DNA of 64,000 nt from an uncultured Eisenbergiella sp. (GCA_910585455.1 CAJUEL010000011.1:1-64000); one strand, 5' to 3'; shown: positions 26,857-36,013, counted from the first letter of the stretch. Numbers and translations are program-made. Notes: a model not told the origin generated them from the letters alone.

Positions 26857-26884
26857 AAAGGAATGCCCTGGGGCATTCCTTTTT
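26857..26884. terminator. Bidirectional terminator between ABC cluster and GH2 gene
   Basis: AAAGGAATGCCC and GGGCATTCCTTTT pair around a short loop, with A-tract and T-tract on either side, so it can act on both strands between convergent genes. Confidence 0.85.
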
Positions 26885-26906
26885 CGTACTCGCGCGTGAG
26901 GAAAAA

Positions 26907-26922
26907 GTTGCCGGTCGGCAAC
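26907..26922 (-). terminator. Second terminator for the GH2 gene
   Basis: On the minus strand GTTGCC-GACC-GGCAAC is followed by TTTTT. It lies about 50 nt behind the GH2 stop. Confidence 0.6.
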
Positions 26923-26937
26923 CGCGTTCGACGTAGC

Positions 26938-26963
26938 GTGTGCGTTTTGCGCACACTTTTTTA
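26938..26963 (+). terminator. Plus-strand terminator hairpin
   Basis: GTGTGCG and CGCACAC form a stem followed by TTTTTTAT on the plus strand. It backs up the terminator at 26857. Confidence 0.65.
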
Positions 26964-26969
26964 TCGGTT

Positions 26970-29378
26970 TCAGCAGTTTATCGTGATTGCCGTGCCCGCA
27001 AAGCCGGTGGCGCAAAAGGTGATGCGTGCCGCTCCGCTTCCGGTCTTTTGAAAAACGGCGAGGGCATTGCCGGAGGTGACGGGCAGAACCGGGCTTTGAT
27101 AGCCGCCGTTGTGGGGGGCTTCATAGCTGCCAAAGGCCAGCAATGTAAGGGGCGCATCCTCCGGATTTTCCAGCGCTACGGTGAGGTCATCCATGGAGGT
27201 ATAGAATGCGCTGCCTTCTTCATCGACGGCCTGTACCGTGACAAAAACGAGCCGGGCATCCGGCTGGTTTTCCTCCAGGACAGCGCGCAGAAGAAGCGGA
27301 CCCTTCGGGGTAGATAAGGTACAGGTGTCCGAAACCGCGCCGTTTCTGTAGGTCACAGCCTTTAGGACGCCGGGCTGATAGGGGGTCCGATAGCAGTTGC
27401 GGCAGGGAAGCGCCTGTCCGGTTTTTTGTCTGCCCAGGGAAACGTCATTTAAAAACAGCTCAATCTCATCTCCGTTGGAATAGACCTCGATATCGGTCTG
27501 TGCCCCTTCCTCCCCGGGATAATCCCAGCGGGGAATGGCGTCCGTCAAAGACCAGGGGCCCACCTGCATGGGGGTACAGGAAAGCTTCGGCGGGCGCACT
27601 GCCAGATAGGGCGCCGTAGCATGTCCCAGCACGATTTCCCGGTAATAGGAGGTGGGTCTGCGGTCGCCGATGATATCCAGATCACAGCTTTCGTTATGCA
27701 TGGCGGGAAAACGCTCCTTTGCGCCGGTTTCGCCCAGATAGGAGTAGCCAGTCCAGATGAAATCACCGATCAGGGCTTTGTTTTCCTGCATCAGTTTCCA
27801 GTTGTCCCCGATGCGTTTGGCATGGGTTTCGGTGCCCACGATGACGCGGTGGGGATGGGTCTTTAAGTCCTTTTCATAGCGTTCGGTCAGATAGTTGTAG
27901 CCGATGACGTCCATGGTAGCGTCCAGATAGTCGAGCAGCTCATCCACCAGCGGATGGCAGACGATCTGCTCCGTGGAAATGGCGTGCTCGTGCATCACCT
28001 GATTGACATCGCCCTTCATCAGCTGGGCGGCATCCTGGCCGCAGATGTCGGCGGCGATCTGATAGAGCCTGTTTCCGGCGGAAAGCAGCGCGTTGACGCC
28101 GTTGGTGACATAGCGGGTGCGGTCCAGATCATGGAGGAGCTGCGTCATTTCATTGCTCAGCGCATAGCCCTTATCGGTGGCGGCGTCCATGATCTCATTG
28201 CCGGTGGAATAGAGGATGACGCTGGGATGGTTATAGTCCACAGAAACCATGGTTTTGAGCACATCCCTGTAATTTTTCGTGAAAAACATGGAGAAATCGG
28301 CGGTATTTTTCATCTGTCCCCACATATCAAAGGCTTCGTCCATCAGGTAGACGCCCAGCTCGTCACAGGCGCGCAGAAGCGCCCGGGAGGCGGGATTGTG
28401 GGCGGAGCGGACGGCGTTAAAGCCCGCTTCCTTCAGCTTTTTGATGCGGCGGTATTCGTAACAGTCATAGGTAGCCGCGCCCAGAATGCCCTGATCGTGG
28501 TGGATGCAGCAGCCCAGAAGCTTTGTTTCTTTGCCATTTATCAAAAGTCCGTTTTGCGCGTCGATCCGGATGGTACGGAAACCCGTTTTTTCACAGGCAG
28601 TATCCAGCACATGGCCTTCTGCGTCCAAAAGAGAGGCGCTGCAGGAATAGAGCGCGGGATGATGCTCGTCCCAGAAAACCACGTCCCGCATCAAAAGCTG
28701 TCTGGAAAAGCGGACGGTCCTTTGGGCGGGCAGAAAAACAGGATATTCTGCGGTGCAGACGCTGCGCCCGGCATCGTCCGTGACAGCGAGCTTCAGACGG
28801 CATTTTTGGGAATAAGGCATCCGGTTTGTGATGGCATTTTCCCACTCGACCAGGGCATCCTGACCGGACAGCTCTTTTGTGGTAAGGCGCATGCCCTCCG
28901 GTTTCAAAAATGCAGATTCTCCCCGCAGCAGGGACACGTCCCGGAAAAGACCGCCGCCCACATAGAAGCGGCTGCTCAAATCCAGGGAGTTGGCGACGAT
29001 GCGGATCCGGTTTGTTTCTCCATAGCGCAGCCAGGGAGAGAGGTTTACATAAAATTCCATATAGGGATAGTCGCATTCCCCGGCGAGAGAGCCGTTGACA
29101 AACACCCAGGTTTTTACCGCGCAGCCCTCCACCAGCAGCAAAATGTCTTTGCCCTGGTCCTCCTTCGGGAAGATTTCTTCCTTATAATAGTTGTACGTGC
29201 CGCCGTCCATAAAGCCGGTCTTCCCTTCGTTTGCGCTGTTGGGATTCTGCTTTTGGTAAAAAAGGGCATCATAGGGGAGCGTGACGTTTTTGGCATCCTG
29301 CGGGACGGCAAAAACGAGGCTGAAGGCGTTTTCTTCCTTCCAGACCTTCCAGTTCTCATTCCATTTGACTTTTTCCAT
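26970..29378 (-). CDS. Glycoside hydrolase family 2 protein (beta-galactosidase-like)
   Basis: An 802-residue cytoplasmic glycosidase. N-terminal jelly-roll (FVNGSLAGECDYPYMEFYVN, about 90-150), immunoglobulin-like domain, then the TIM barrel: CCIHHDQGILGAA and FNAVRSAHNPASRALLRACD, the acid/base Glu in STGNEI, and the nucleophile Glu in VGTETHA. A C-terminal beta-sandwich region (about 620-802) follows. The GH2 core is clear, but beta-galactosidase versus beta-glucuronidase or another activity is not fixed by sequence alone. AAGGAGG precedes ATG 29378. Convergent with the ABC cluster. Confidence 0.92.
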   Translation of the reverse strand: MEKVKWNENWKVWKEENAFSLVFAVPQDAKNVTLPYDALFYQKQNPNSANEGKTGFMDGGTYNYYKEEIFPKEDQGKDILLLVEGCAVKTWVFVNGSLAGECDYPYMEFYVNLSPWLRYGETNRIRIVANSLDLSSRFYVGGGLFRDVSLLRGESAFLKPEGMRLTTKELSGQDALVEWENAITNRMPYSQKCRLKLAVTDDAGRSVCTAEYPVFLPAQRTVRFSRQLLMRDVVFWDEHHPALYSCSASLLDAEGHVLDTACEKTGFRTIRIDAQNGLLINGKETKLLGCCIHHDQGILGAATYDCYEYRRIKKLKEAGFNAVRSAHNPASRALLRACDELGVYLMDEAFDMWGQMKNTADFSMFFTKNYRDVLKTMVSVDYNHPSVILYSTGNEIMDAATDKGYALSNEMTQLLHDLDRTRYVTNGVNALLSAGNRLYQIAADICGQDAAQLMKGDVNQVMHEHAISTEQIVCHPLVDELLDYLDATMDVIGYNYLTERYEKDLKTHPHRVIVGTETHAKRIGDNWKLMQENKALIGDFIWTGYSYLGETGAKERFPAMHNESCDLDIIGDRRPTSYYREIVLGHATAPYLAVRPPKLSCTPMQVGPWSLTDAIPRWDYPGEEGAQTDIEVYSNGDEIELFLNDVSLGRQKTGQALPCRNCYRTPYQPGVLKAVTYRNGAVSDTCTLSTPKGPLLLRAVLEENQPDARLVFVTVQAVDEEGSAFYTSMDDLTVALENPEDAPLTLLAFGSYEAPHNGGYQSPVLPVTSGNALAVFQKTGSGAARITFCATGFAGTAITINC

Positions 29379-29640
29379 ACCGTGTACCTCCTTCTTTTTT
29401 CATGGCGATTTCAAAAATGGGAAATTTTCTGAAATGGCGGGATATGAATCCTGTTTCCGAAATATTCCAGTATAGTTCAGTATAAGCTGTTTCAAACATA
29501 AAAGCAATTCCAGATGCGGCGATTGAGGGATGATTTTTTTGAGGATGTGTAGTATAATGGGAAAAAACACAGGATGGAAGTGGACGCGAGTATTTCCAGA
29601 GAAGATTTTTACACATTGTGCAAAGGAAAGGAGAAATCAT

Positions 29641-30258
29641 ATGAAGGTCATGCTGTTAAACGGAAGCTCCAGAAGCAACGGGTGTACGGGGGCGGCGCTT
29701 GCCGAGGTGGCGCGCGCCCTGCAGGAGGAAGGGATCGATACGGAAATCATTTTTATCGGCAATCAGCCGCTGGCGGACTGCATCGCCTGCGGAAGCTGTC
29801 GCAAGACCGGTAAATGCGTGTTTGACGATATCGTCAATGAAATCGTGGAGAAGGCGAAGGAATGTGACGGCTTTGTGTTCGGCTCCCCGGTGTATTACGC
29901 GCATCCCAGCGCGAGACTGCAGGCTGTGCTGGACCGGGCGTTTTATTCCGGCGGCAGATATTTTGCCCATAAGCCGGGGGCTGCGGTGCTGAGCGCAAGG
30001 CGGGCGGGCACGACCGCGTCCTTCGATGTGATCAACAAATATTTCACGATCAATTCCATGCCGGTGGTTTCTTCCACCTATTGGAACCATGTTTACGGTT
30101 CCCAGCCGGAGCAGGTGCGGGAGGATAAAGAGGGGCTTAAGACCATGTACAATATCGGTAAAAACATGGCATGGCTGCTAAAGTGCATCGCGCTGGGGAA
30201 GGAAAACGGCATTCCCGTGCCGGCGAATGAGAAAGAATTCACCAATTTCATCCGGTAG
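29641..30258 (+). CDS. Iron-sulfur flavoprotein / NAD(P)H-dependent FMN reductase family
   Basis: A 205-residue flavodoxin-fold protein. The N-terminus LLNGSSRSNGCTG binds FMN phosphate. CIACGSCRKTGKC fits the compact Cys motif (C-x2-C-x2-C-x5-C) of iron-sulfur flavoproteins, which ligate a 4Fe-4S cluster and shuttle electrons in anaerobes. FVFGSPVYYAHPSARLQ is the second flavin-binding part. GGAGAAATCAT precedes ATG 29641. It stands alone; the giant inverted repeat follows 27 nt behind its stop. Confidence 0.88.
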   Translation: MKVMLLNGSSRSNGCTGAALAEVARALQEEGIDTEIIFIGNQPLADCIACGSCRKTGKCVFDDIVNEIVEKAKECDGFVFGSPVYYAHPSARLQAVLDRAFYSGGRYFAHKPGAAVLSARRAGTTASFDVINKYFTINSMPVVSSTYWNHVYGSQPEQVREDKEGLKTMYNIGKNMAWLLKCIALGKENGIPVPANEKEFTNFIR

Positions 30259-30285
30259 AAACGGTGTTTCGCTGTAGCCGGTACG

Positions 30286-30652
30286 ATTCCTGACCAATGT
30301 CAGTTCGCCTGGCAGCGGATGCGGGGACAGAGCGGAGCGCCGGCAACAGATACGGGGCGGGAGCCAGGCCAGGATAAGACAGGCTGTTTCCGGTCGCGTT
30401 ATCCGGGGCGGGAAATTCCACAAAAATGCCAAAGATTCCTGAACGCAACAGGGCGCAATAAACTCACTTCGTTCGGACAGTATTGCGCCCTGCTGCAGGA
30501 ATCTCCGGCAATTTTTGGGAATTTCTCCGCCCCGGACAAAGCGACCGGAAACAGCCTGTCTTATCCCGGCCTGGCTCCGCCTCTGTATCTGTTGCCGGCG
30601 CTCCGCTCTGTCCCCGCATCCGCTGCCAAACGAACTGACATCGGCCAGGAAC
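30286..30652. repeat. Giant inverted repeat, copy A
   Basis: Two arms of about 170 nt are near reverse complements, from TTCCTGACCAATGTCAGTTC on the left to its complement ending near 30652. The centre at about 30470 is AACTCACTTCGTTCGGACAGT flanked by GGGCGCAATA/TATTGCGCCC. Boxes GGGAAATTC (about 30410) and GAATTTCTCC (about 30520) lie about 55 nt either side. No credible gene lies within. A second element with the same architecture is at 62316-62659. The rest of 30259-30909 holds only the upstream region of the next gene. Confidence 0.9.
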
Positions 30653-30909
30653 AGGAACCCGCAACCATAACGGTTCAAACAGGTATGCGCTGTAAGCCGC
30701 AACCGGCAGTTGCTGAAAGTTCCAATCGGGCTTGGTAGATTTATGCGGAAAAATTTGATACAGTTAAGTTGTAATTCAAACGGAGCTGCATGGTTTTCAG
30801 GATAGGATACTGGCAGCAGGCATCCGGTTTATCTGTGGAGAGGTTAGCGGGGGTGTCGTTGCGGTTTGAGTTGGCGTTGCGCACAGGAAGCAGGAAGGAG
30901 ACGGCGACG

Positions 30910-31776
30910 ATGACGATAGGTGAGCAGATTCAGAATATCCGCATCAGCAAGGGGCTGACGCAGGAGCGGCTGGCGGAGCTTTTGCAGGTTTCCAGACAGT
31001 CGGTATCCAAATGGGAGGTGGGGCAGTCCGTGCCCGATGTGGAAAAGATTATCCGCATGAGCGAGCTGTTTGAGGTTTCCACCGATGCGCTTCTTTTGCG
31101 GAAGGAGCAGGAGCGGCTGGAAAAGGAAAATCCTCTGCATCTGGGGAGCGTGTATCTGGTGGTGAAGGATTTTGAACGGTCGGTGGAATTTTATGAAAAG
31201 TTTCTGGGCATGAAGGTGGAAAACCGGTGCCGCAGCGGAAATAAGTTCGTAGAATTTTACATCGACGGCAAATGCGTCGCACTGATGAATGAGTCCAACA
31301 TTCCAGGGCACTGTACAGAGCCGGACAGTCCCTATAAATTCGTCCAGAATTACTGGGTTGAGGATCTTATGGCAGAGTATGAGCGCGTAAAGGCCCTCGG
31401 GATCGGTGATGTGACGGAAATACTGGAAGCCTATCCGACCTATCACTATTTTCATCTGACCGATCCTGACAACAATGTCATTGAGATCACAGGAGGGTAT
31501 CACATGAATGCAAACATCTGTCAGAGCTGCGGCATGCAAATGCAGGAGGGGGACTACGGCAAAAACGCCGATGGAAGCCTAAACAGCGATTATTGCAGGT
31601 ATTGTTTTCCTGACGGGAAGTTCAGCAAGGACGAAACGATGGAGGAGATGATCGAAAGCAACCTGCAGTTTCTTCAAGAGATGAATGAAGAGGGCGGGAC
31701 GAATTACACAGCTGACGAAGCGCGGGAGGAAATGCGCCGGTTTTTCCCCACCTTAAAACGCTGGAAGAAAATGTAA
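30910..31776 (+). CDS. XRE regulator fused to VOC/glyoxalase and zinc-ribbon domains
   Basis: A 288-residue three-part protein. Residues 1-65 are a Cro/CI HTH (LTQERLAELLQVSRQSVSKW); residues 78-200 are a VOC/glyoxalase fold (LGSVYLVVKDFERSVEFYEK, HFHLTDPDNNVIEITGGYH); residues 203-288 hold a putative zinc ribbon with CQSCGM and YCRYCF. Single domains of all three kinds are common; the fusion suggests a regulator that senses a small ligand through the VOC domain. AAGGAG precedes ATG 30910. The stop codon lies inside palindrome copy 4. Confidence 0.87.
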   Translation: MTIGEQIQNIRISKGLTQERLAELLQVSRQSVSKWEVGQSVPDVEKIIRMSELFEVSTDALLLRKEQERLEKENPLHLGSVYLVVKDFERSVEFYEKFLGMKVENRCRSGNKFVEFYIDGKCVALMNESNIPGHCTEPDSPYKFVQNYWVEDLMAEYERVKALGIGDVTEILEAYPTYHYFHLTDPDNNVIEITGGYHMNANICQSCGMQMQEGDYGKNADGSLNSDYCRYCFPDGKFSKDETMEEMIESNLQFLQEMNEEGGTNYTADEAREEMRRFFPTLKRWKKM

Positions 31777-31798
31777 CAGTTCAGACCTGTCTGAACTG
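31773..31798. repeat. Dispersed palindrome, copy 4, overlapping a stop codon
   Basis: GTAACAGTTCAGAC-CT-GTCTGAACTG is perfect through 12 of 14 arm positions. Its TAA at 31774-31776 is the stop of the XRE-VOC gene. Confidence 0.75.
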
Positions 31799-31815
31799 GA
31801 AAATGCCTGATATTG

Positions 31816-31853
31816 CAGCCAGCCCTGTCATTGCGACAGGGCTGGCTGTTTTT
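31816..31853 (+). terminator. Rho-independent terminator
   Basis: CAGCCAGCCCTGTC pairs with GACAGGGCTGGCTG around ATTGC, followed by TTTTT. It separates the XRE-VOC gene from the convergent hydrolases. Confidence 0.9.
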
Positions 31854-31881
31854 GCGGGGAAAGCGCATCTTTTTTATGTTT

Positions 31882-33078
31882 TTACAGACAGCCGTAAGCG
31901 ACGGCGCGCATCCGCAGGTGATGATATTCCTCCAGATTCGGCTGCAGGTTATGCATGTAGACGATGGACAGTCCGGTGGAGGGATCCGCTTCCGCCCAGG
32001 TGCCGGAGCCGCCGGTCCATCCAAACTGCCCCGGTATGCCGTTGTGCTGTCCGGCGCTGCGGTCAAGCAGCGTGCGCATGCCATAGCCATACCCGTATCC
32101 GGCGAGGTAGGTGTTGGAAAAGTCTTCTTTGAGGACATCCGGGGGCAGGGTGTTGGTACGAAGCAGGTCGATGGTCTTTTTGCCGATCAGCTTCTTTCCC
32201 TTATATGCGCCGCCGTTTGCCAGCATCTGCATCAGCTTTGTATAATCCCGGCAGTTGGTGATAACGCGGCTAAAGCCGGGGACGGCGCCCAGCGGACCGA
32301 CGAAAAGGGCTTCGCGCGCCTTGTCGGGCGTGGTGAGCGCGTCGGGATCGGAAAGGGCTTTGCCGGGCTTTAAATAGTAATTTTTCACCAGTCGGCTTTC
32401 CAGATCGCCGAAGAGGAAATTGGCGGAGCTGTCCATTTCCAGCGGCTCAAAGAGCATTTCCCGGATGACCAGCTCGGCGGGCTTTCCGGTGAGGACTTCC
32501 AAAAGTCCGGCGGTCAGCTCGCTGGAAAAGCCGTAGAGAAATCTTGTGCCGGGTTCAAAGGCGAGGGGAACTCTGGATGCCGCCCGGATCTGATCCCGCA
32601 GGGTGAAATAGCCCTGTGCCCTAAGCGCCTTCATTTCCTTTGCCATGGCCTCGGCGGTGGGATGGTGTACCGGAATGCCGCCGATGATCATTTCATAGGG
32701 CAGCCCGCAGGTCATGTTGAAGATATGCTTTATCGTGATCGGATGCTCTACGGGAACCACAGCGGTTTCCCCGTTGGGCTTGCGGATCAGCTTGACGGAA
32801 TCCTTAAATTCCGGAAAGTATTCGTATAACGGGTCGGTCATGAGAAATCTGCCCTGTTCATAGAGCATCATCGCGGTGGTGTACATGGCGATTTTGGTGA
32901 GGGACGCCTGACGGAATACATGATCCGCGGTGAGAGCGATGCCGGCCTCCCGGTCCGCCCATCCGAAATAGTTCTCATACAGGATTTCTCCTTTCCGCGC
33001 GATGACACAGCTGCAGTTTGGAAGCCCGTCATCCACGAATTTTTGCAGTAAGGCATCTAAATTTTTGAAATCTGACAT
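31882..33078 (-). CDS. Serine hydrolase, beta-lactamase/PBP-like family (paralogue 1)
   Basis: A 398-residue class C beta-lactamase/esterase EstB-type protein. The SxxK nucleophile motif is ASLTK in FRQASLTKIAMYTTAMML; a Tyr follows in FLYGFSSELTAG (YxN-like position). C-terminal GWTGGSGTWAEADP corresponds to the third motif region. No signal peptide, so it is a cytoplasmic esterase or peptidase rather than a secreted lactamase. ATG 33078 follows GGAG. About 67 nt after paralogue 2 and likely in operon with it and the MATE gene upstream. Confidence 0.87.
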   Translation of the reverse strand: MSDFKNLDALLQKFVDDGLPNCSCVIARKGEILYENYFGWADREAGIALTADHVFRQASLTKIAMYTTAMMLYEQGRFLMTDPLYEYFPEFKDSVKLIRKPNGETAVVPVEHPITIKHIFNMTCGLPYEMIIGGIPVHHPTAEAMAKEMKALRAQGYFTLRDQIRAASRVPLAFEPGTRFLYGFSSELTAGLLEVLTGKPAELVIREMLFEPLEMDSSANFLFGDLESRLVKNYYLKPGKALSDPDALTTPDKAREALFVGPLGAVPGFSRVITNCRDYTKLMQMLANGGAYKGKKLIGKKTIDLLRTNTLPPDVLKEDFSNTYLAGYGYGYGMRTLLDRSAGQHNGIPGQFGWTGGSGTWAEADPSTGLSIVYMHNLQPNLEEYHHLRMRAVAYGCL

Positions 33079-33145
33079 AGCGATCTCCATTCCGCCGGCG
33101 CCCATACAGGGCTGCCGGCATAATTTTTTTCAGGGAAAGCAGTTG

Positions 33146-34306
33146 TTATAAAAGTCCGTAGGCCGCCGTCCGGACGCGGGGGTGGTAATACTGCTCATCG
33201 TTGGGGAGCAGATTGTGCATGTATACGATGGAAAGCCCCTCCTGGGGGTCGGCCTCACACCAGGTCCCAAAGCCGCCGGTCCATCCGAAAGCGCCCAGGG
33301 AAGCGTTCAGGTTTCCGGCAGCAGGATCGATGACTGTGCGGAAGCCGTATCCGTAACCGTAGCCTGCATCCGGAAAATCTGCGAGCTGCTCTTCGGAAAG
33401 GGTGTTGGTGCGCATCAGATCTATGGTGGTTTTGCTCATGATGCGCCGTCCGTCGCAGACGCCGCCGCATGCCAGCATCTGCATCAGCCGGGAGTAGTCG
33501 TCCGTGCTGGAATACAGCCGCGCCCATCCGGCTTCATGCTCTGCGCCGGGGAGATGCTTTTTGTCGAAAAAGTCAGGACCCGGGATCAGGCGGCCTTCCG
33601 CATTGCGCTGATAGAGCGTGACAAGACGCTCCTGCTCATCGCTTCGGAAAATGGCGGCGGTATCGTGCATGCCCAGAGGTTCAAAAAGCATTTCCGCAAA
33701 CACATCGTTCACGGGTTTTTCACAGACCGTCTCGATGATGCCTGCCGCCAGCTCGCTGGAAAAGCCGTAGAGCCAGTGGGCGCCGGGCTCGAAGGCCAGC
33801 GGCGCTTTTGAGACAGCCTTGAGCTGTTCTGCCAGGGTATAGTGCCCCTTTGCCCACAGGGGACGCATGCATTCCTGCATGCCACGAAGCGTCAGATCAT
33901 CGGTGGGCGCATCTGAATTACAGTACGGCAGTCCACATTTCATGGAAAGGACGTCCTGGATGCGAATGGGATTCTGGGTGGGAACGATGTCCACATATCC
34001 GTTGGGATGGCGGACGTATTTTTGGCTTTCCTTCCACTCCGGCAGATAGTCGCCGATCGGATCAGTGAGCAGAAAGCGGCCGCGTTCATACAGCATCATC
34101 ATGACCGTATAGAGCGGAATTTTGGACATGGAAGCCTGCCGGAACAGGGAATTTCCTGTCACTGGTTTTTGCGTATCCAGATCGGCGGCCCCGAAGCAGC
34201 CTTCATAGAGGGTGTTGCCGCGCTGTACGACTTTCAGGCTGCAGCCGGGCAGACCTCTTTTTACGAAGCTTTCAAGAAGCTGGTCAAGATCCTTTGTTGT
34301 GGACAT
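33146..34306 (-). CDS. Serine hydrolase, beta-lactamase/PBP-like family (paralogue 2)
   Basis: A 386-residue protein similar over its whole length to paralogue 1 (for example FRQASMSKIPLY, YGFSSELAAGI, GAFGWTGGFGTWCEADP, SIVYMHNLLPN). SxxK is ASMSK. Tandem duplication followed by divergence is the natural reading. AGGAGG precedes ATG 34306, 27 nt behind the MATE stop. Likely the middle gene of MATE-hydrolase-hydrolase, transcribed to the left. Confidence 0.87.
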   Translation of the reverse strand: MSTTKDLDQLLESFVKRGLPGCSLKVVQRGNTLYEGCFGAADLDTQKPVTGNSLFRQASMSKIPLYTVMMMLYERGRFLLTDPIGDYLPEWKESQKYVRHPNGYVDIVPTQNPIRIQDVLSMKCGLPYCNSDAPTDDLTLRGMQECMRPLWAKGHYTLAEQLKAVSKAPLAFEPGAHWLYGFSSELAAGIIETVCEKPVNDVFAEMLFEPLGMHDTAAIFRSDEQERLVTLYQRNAEGRLIPGPDFFDKKHLPGAEHEAGWARLYSSTDDYSRLMQMLACGGVCDGRRIMSKTTIDLMRTNTLSEEQLADFPDAGYGYGYGFRTVIDPAAGNLNASLGAFGWTGGFGTWCEADPQEGLSIVYMHNLLPNDEQYYHPRVRTAAYGLL

Positions 34307-34333
34307 AAAAGTTACCTCCTGTTGTTTGTCATT

Positions 34334-35809
34334 TTATTTTTTAACTGCCCGCGCTGCTGCCGTTTTTTTCCATTTTCCGGAACGGTAGCGGTATGCGATC
34401 AGGATGGAGCGCAGGATTTGGTCTGCGGTGATGGCAAACCATGCGCCGGGCAGGCCCAGATGAAACCTGCGAATGGCGAGCAGGGCAAGCCCCGGACGCA
34501 GCAGCATGACCGTAAAGAACGTCAGCCGTGCGACAAAGCCGGTATCTCCCGCGCCGCGCAGCGCGCCGGAGATGATGAACTGAGAGGATTGAAAGGGCTG
34601 GATGAACGCTACGATCCATAAAATCCGGACGCAAAGGCGGACACACTCTGCGTCATCGGTGTACAGCCCGGCGAGAGGGGCGGCAAAAAGGATGAATAAA
34701 ATGCCCAGCGAGACGGCGACGGTCATGCCGGCGCGTTTACATCTTGTGGTATATGCCTGTGCCATGTCCGGACGCTTTTTCCCCAGGCTTTGTCCCATGA
34801 GGGAGGTGGCGGAAACGGAGAAAACCTGTCCGTTCATCATGGTGAGCGATTGGATATTCATGCAGATTTGATGGGCGGCAAATTCCAGTGTGCCCAGGGA
34901 TGCGACCGCCCTGGAAAAGATCAGGGTGCCAATGCGCATCATGAATTGTTCCAGAGCCGCGGGAAGCCCAATGGCGGCAATCTGGGAAATCTGCTGTCTG
35001 CTGGGGCGAAAATCGTCACGGACGCTGATGTGCAGGTAACAGCTCCTTCTCAGCAAAAAGCATATGGCGAGAATGCAGGCGGCAATCTGGCTGATGGCGG
35101 TTGCGAGGGAAGCGCCCGCCACTTCCATACGGGGGAAGCCTGCCCTGCCGTGGATGAGCAGATAGTTTAAAACGATGTTGACCAGGTTTGCGACGCTGTT
35201 ATAATACATCGCGGTCCTGGAATTGCCGATTCCCCGCAGCAGGGCGGTGGCTGTGGAGGAAATGGCGAAAAAAACGAAGCTCGCCATCTGAATCTGCAGA
35301 TACGCCGTTGCGTCCGCGAGAATTTTGGGATCGGACGCGCCCATAAAACGCACCAGGGGGCGTGACAGCAGGAAACCGACGACGGAAAGCAGAAGGGAAA
35401 GCCCCAGGTTTAAAAGGAGCGCCTGCCGTGCGAGACTGCGGGCGAGCTCCTGATTGGAAGCGCCCCGTGCCTGCGCAACAAGAGCGGTCGCGCCGACGTT
35501 CATCGCCATAACCATGGTCATGAGCATGAACTTCGGCTGTGTGGTGAGCCCGACCGCCGTGATGGCGCCTGTCCCAAGACTCCCGACCATGATCAGGTCC
35601 ACCATGGAAACGAGCGAGGACAGCGCGAGCTCCACGCCTGCGGGCATGGCGATCTGGAATATATCCCGGTAAATGGCCCTGCCGGTCACGCCCCCGGGAA
35701 GCGCGCGTGAAATCTTTCCGGGGGCGAGATCCTCGTCCGAGCCGAAGGGCAGCCGGTCCAGGGCGGTGCCGGCCGTCGGTTTACCGGATGTGGAAAACGG
35801 ATTGCTCAT
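34334..35809 (-). CDS. MATE-family efflux transporter
   Basis: A 491-residue multidrug/toxin extrusion carrier with twelve hydrophobic segments in two bundles; MVDLIMVGSLGTGAITAVGL near the N-terminus is the family entry motif. About 50 hydrophilic residues precede the first helix, longer than usual. ATG 35809 follows AGGAGG; the frame continues upstream without a ribosome site. First gene of the leftward operon, divergent from the esterase; the shared upstream region carries candidate LacI operators. Confidence 0.9.
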   Translation of the reverse strand: MSNPFSTSGKPTAGTALDRLPFGSDEDLAPGKISRALPGGVTGRAIYRDIFQIAMPAGVELALSSLVSMVDLIMVGSLGTGAITAVGLTTQPKFMLMTMVMAMNVGATALVAQARGASNQELARSLARQALLLNLGLSLLLSVVGFLLSRPLVRFMGASDPKILADATAYLQIQMASFVFFAISSTATALLRGIGNSRTAMYYNSVANLVNIVLNYLLIHGRAGFPRMEVAGASLATAISQIAACILAICFLLRRSCYLHISVRDDFRPSRQQISQIAAIGLPAALEQFMMRIGTLIFSRAVASLGTLEFAAHQICMNIQSLTMMNGQVFSVSATSLMGQSLGKKRPDMAQAYTTRCKRAGMTVAVSLGILFILFAAPLAGLYTDDAECVRLCVRILWIVAFIQPFQSSQFIISGALRGAGDTGFVARLTFFTVMLLRPGLALLAIRRFHLGLPGAWFAITADQILRSILIAYRYRSGKWKKTAAARAVKK

Positions 35810-35968
35810 TTTGAATTTCCTCCTGTCTGTAAAAGCGGTCGTCCGATCAAAATGCCATTTAACGTCTGTTCCGTGCGCCTGCCAGACGCCATAAATATTT
35901 GCCATCAACGCCGATGAGCCTGATATGGCGGCATTGTTTTTCGTACGGTTTACAAAATGGATATACAC

Positions 35969-36013
35969 AGCTTATCATGACGAATGTCTGCTGTCAATAC
36001 ATTAGCTAAAACG
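35969..36013 (-). promoter_or_regulatory. Promoter and candidate LacI half-operator for MATE-hydrolase operon
   Basis: On the minus strand TTGACA (35992-35997) and TAAGCT (35969-35974) lie 17 nt apart. TTAGCTAAAACG at 36002-36013, just upstream, repeats one half of the operator at 36148. Confidence 0.55.

Noticed and set aside
27954..29432. 492-codon plus-strand open frame opposite the GH2 gene
   Set aside because: Antisense shadow; GH2 motifs on the minus strand are unambiguous.
30319..30738. Open frames inside giant inverted repeat A
   Set aside because: Both strands give similar peptides because the sequence is a palindrome; no ribosome site.
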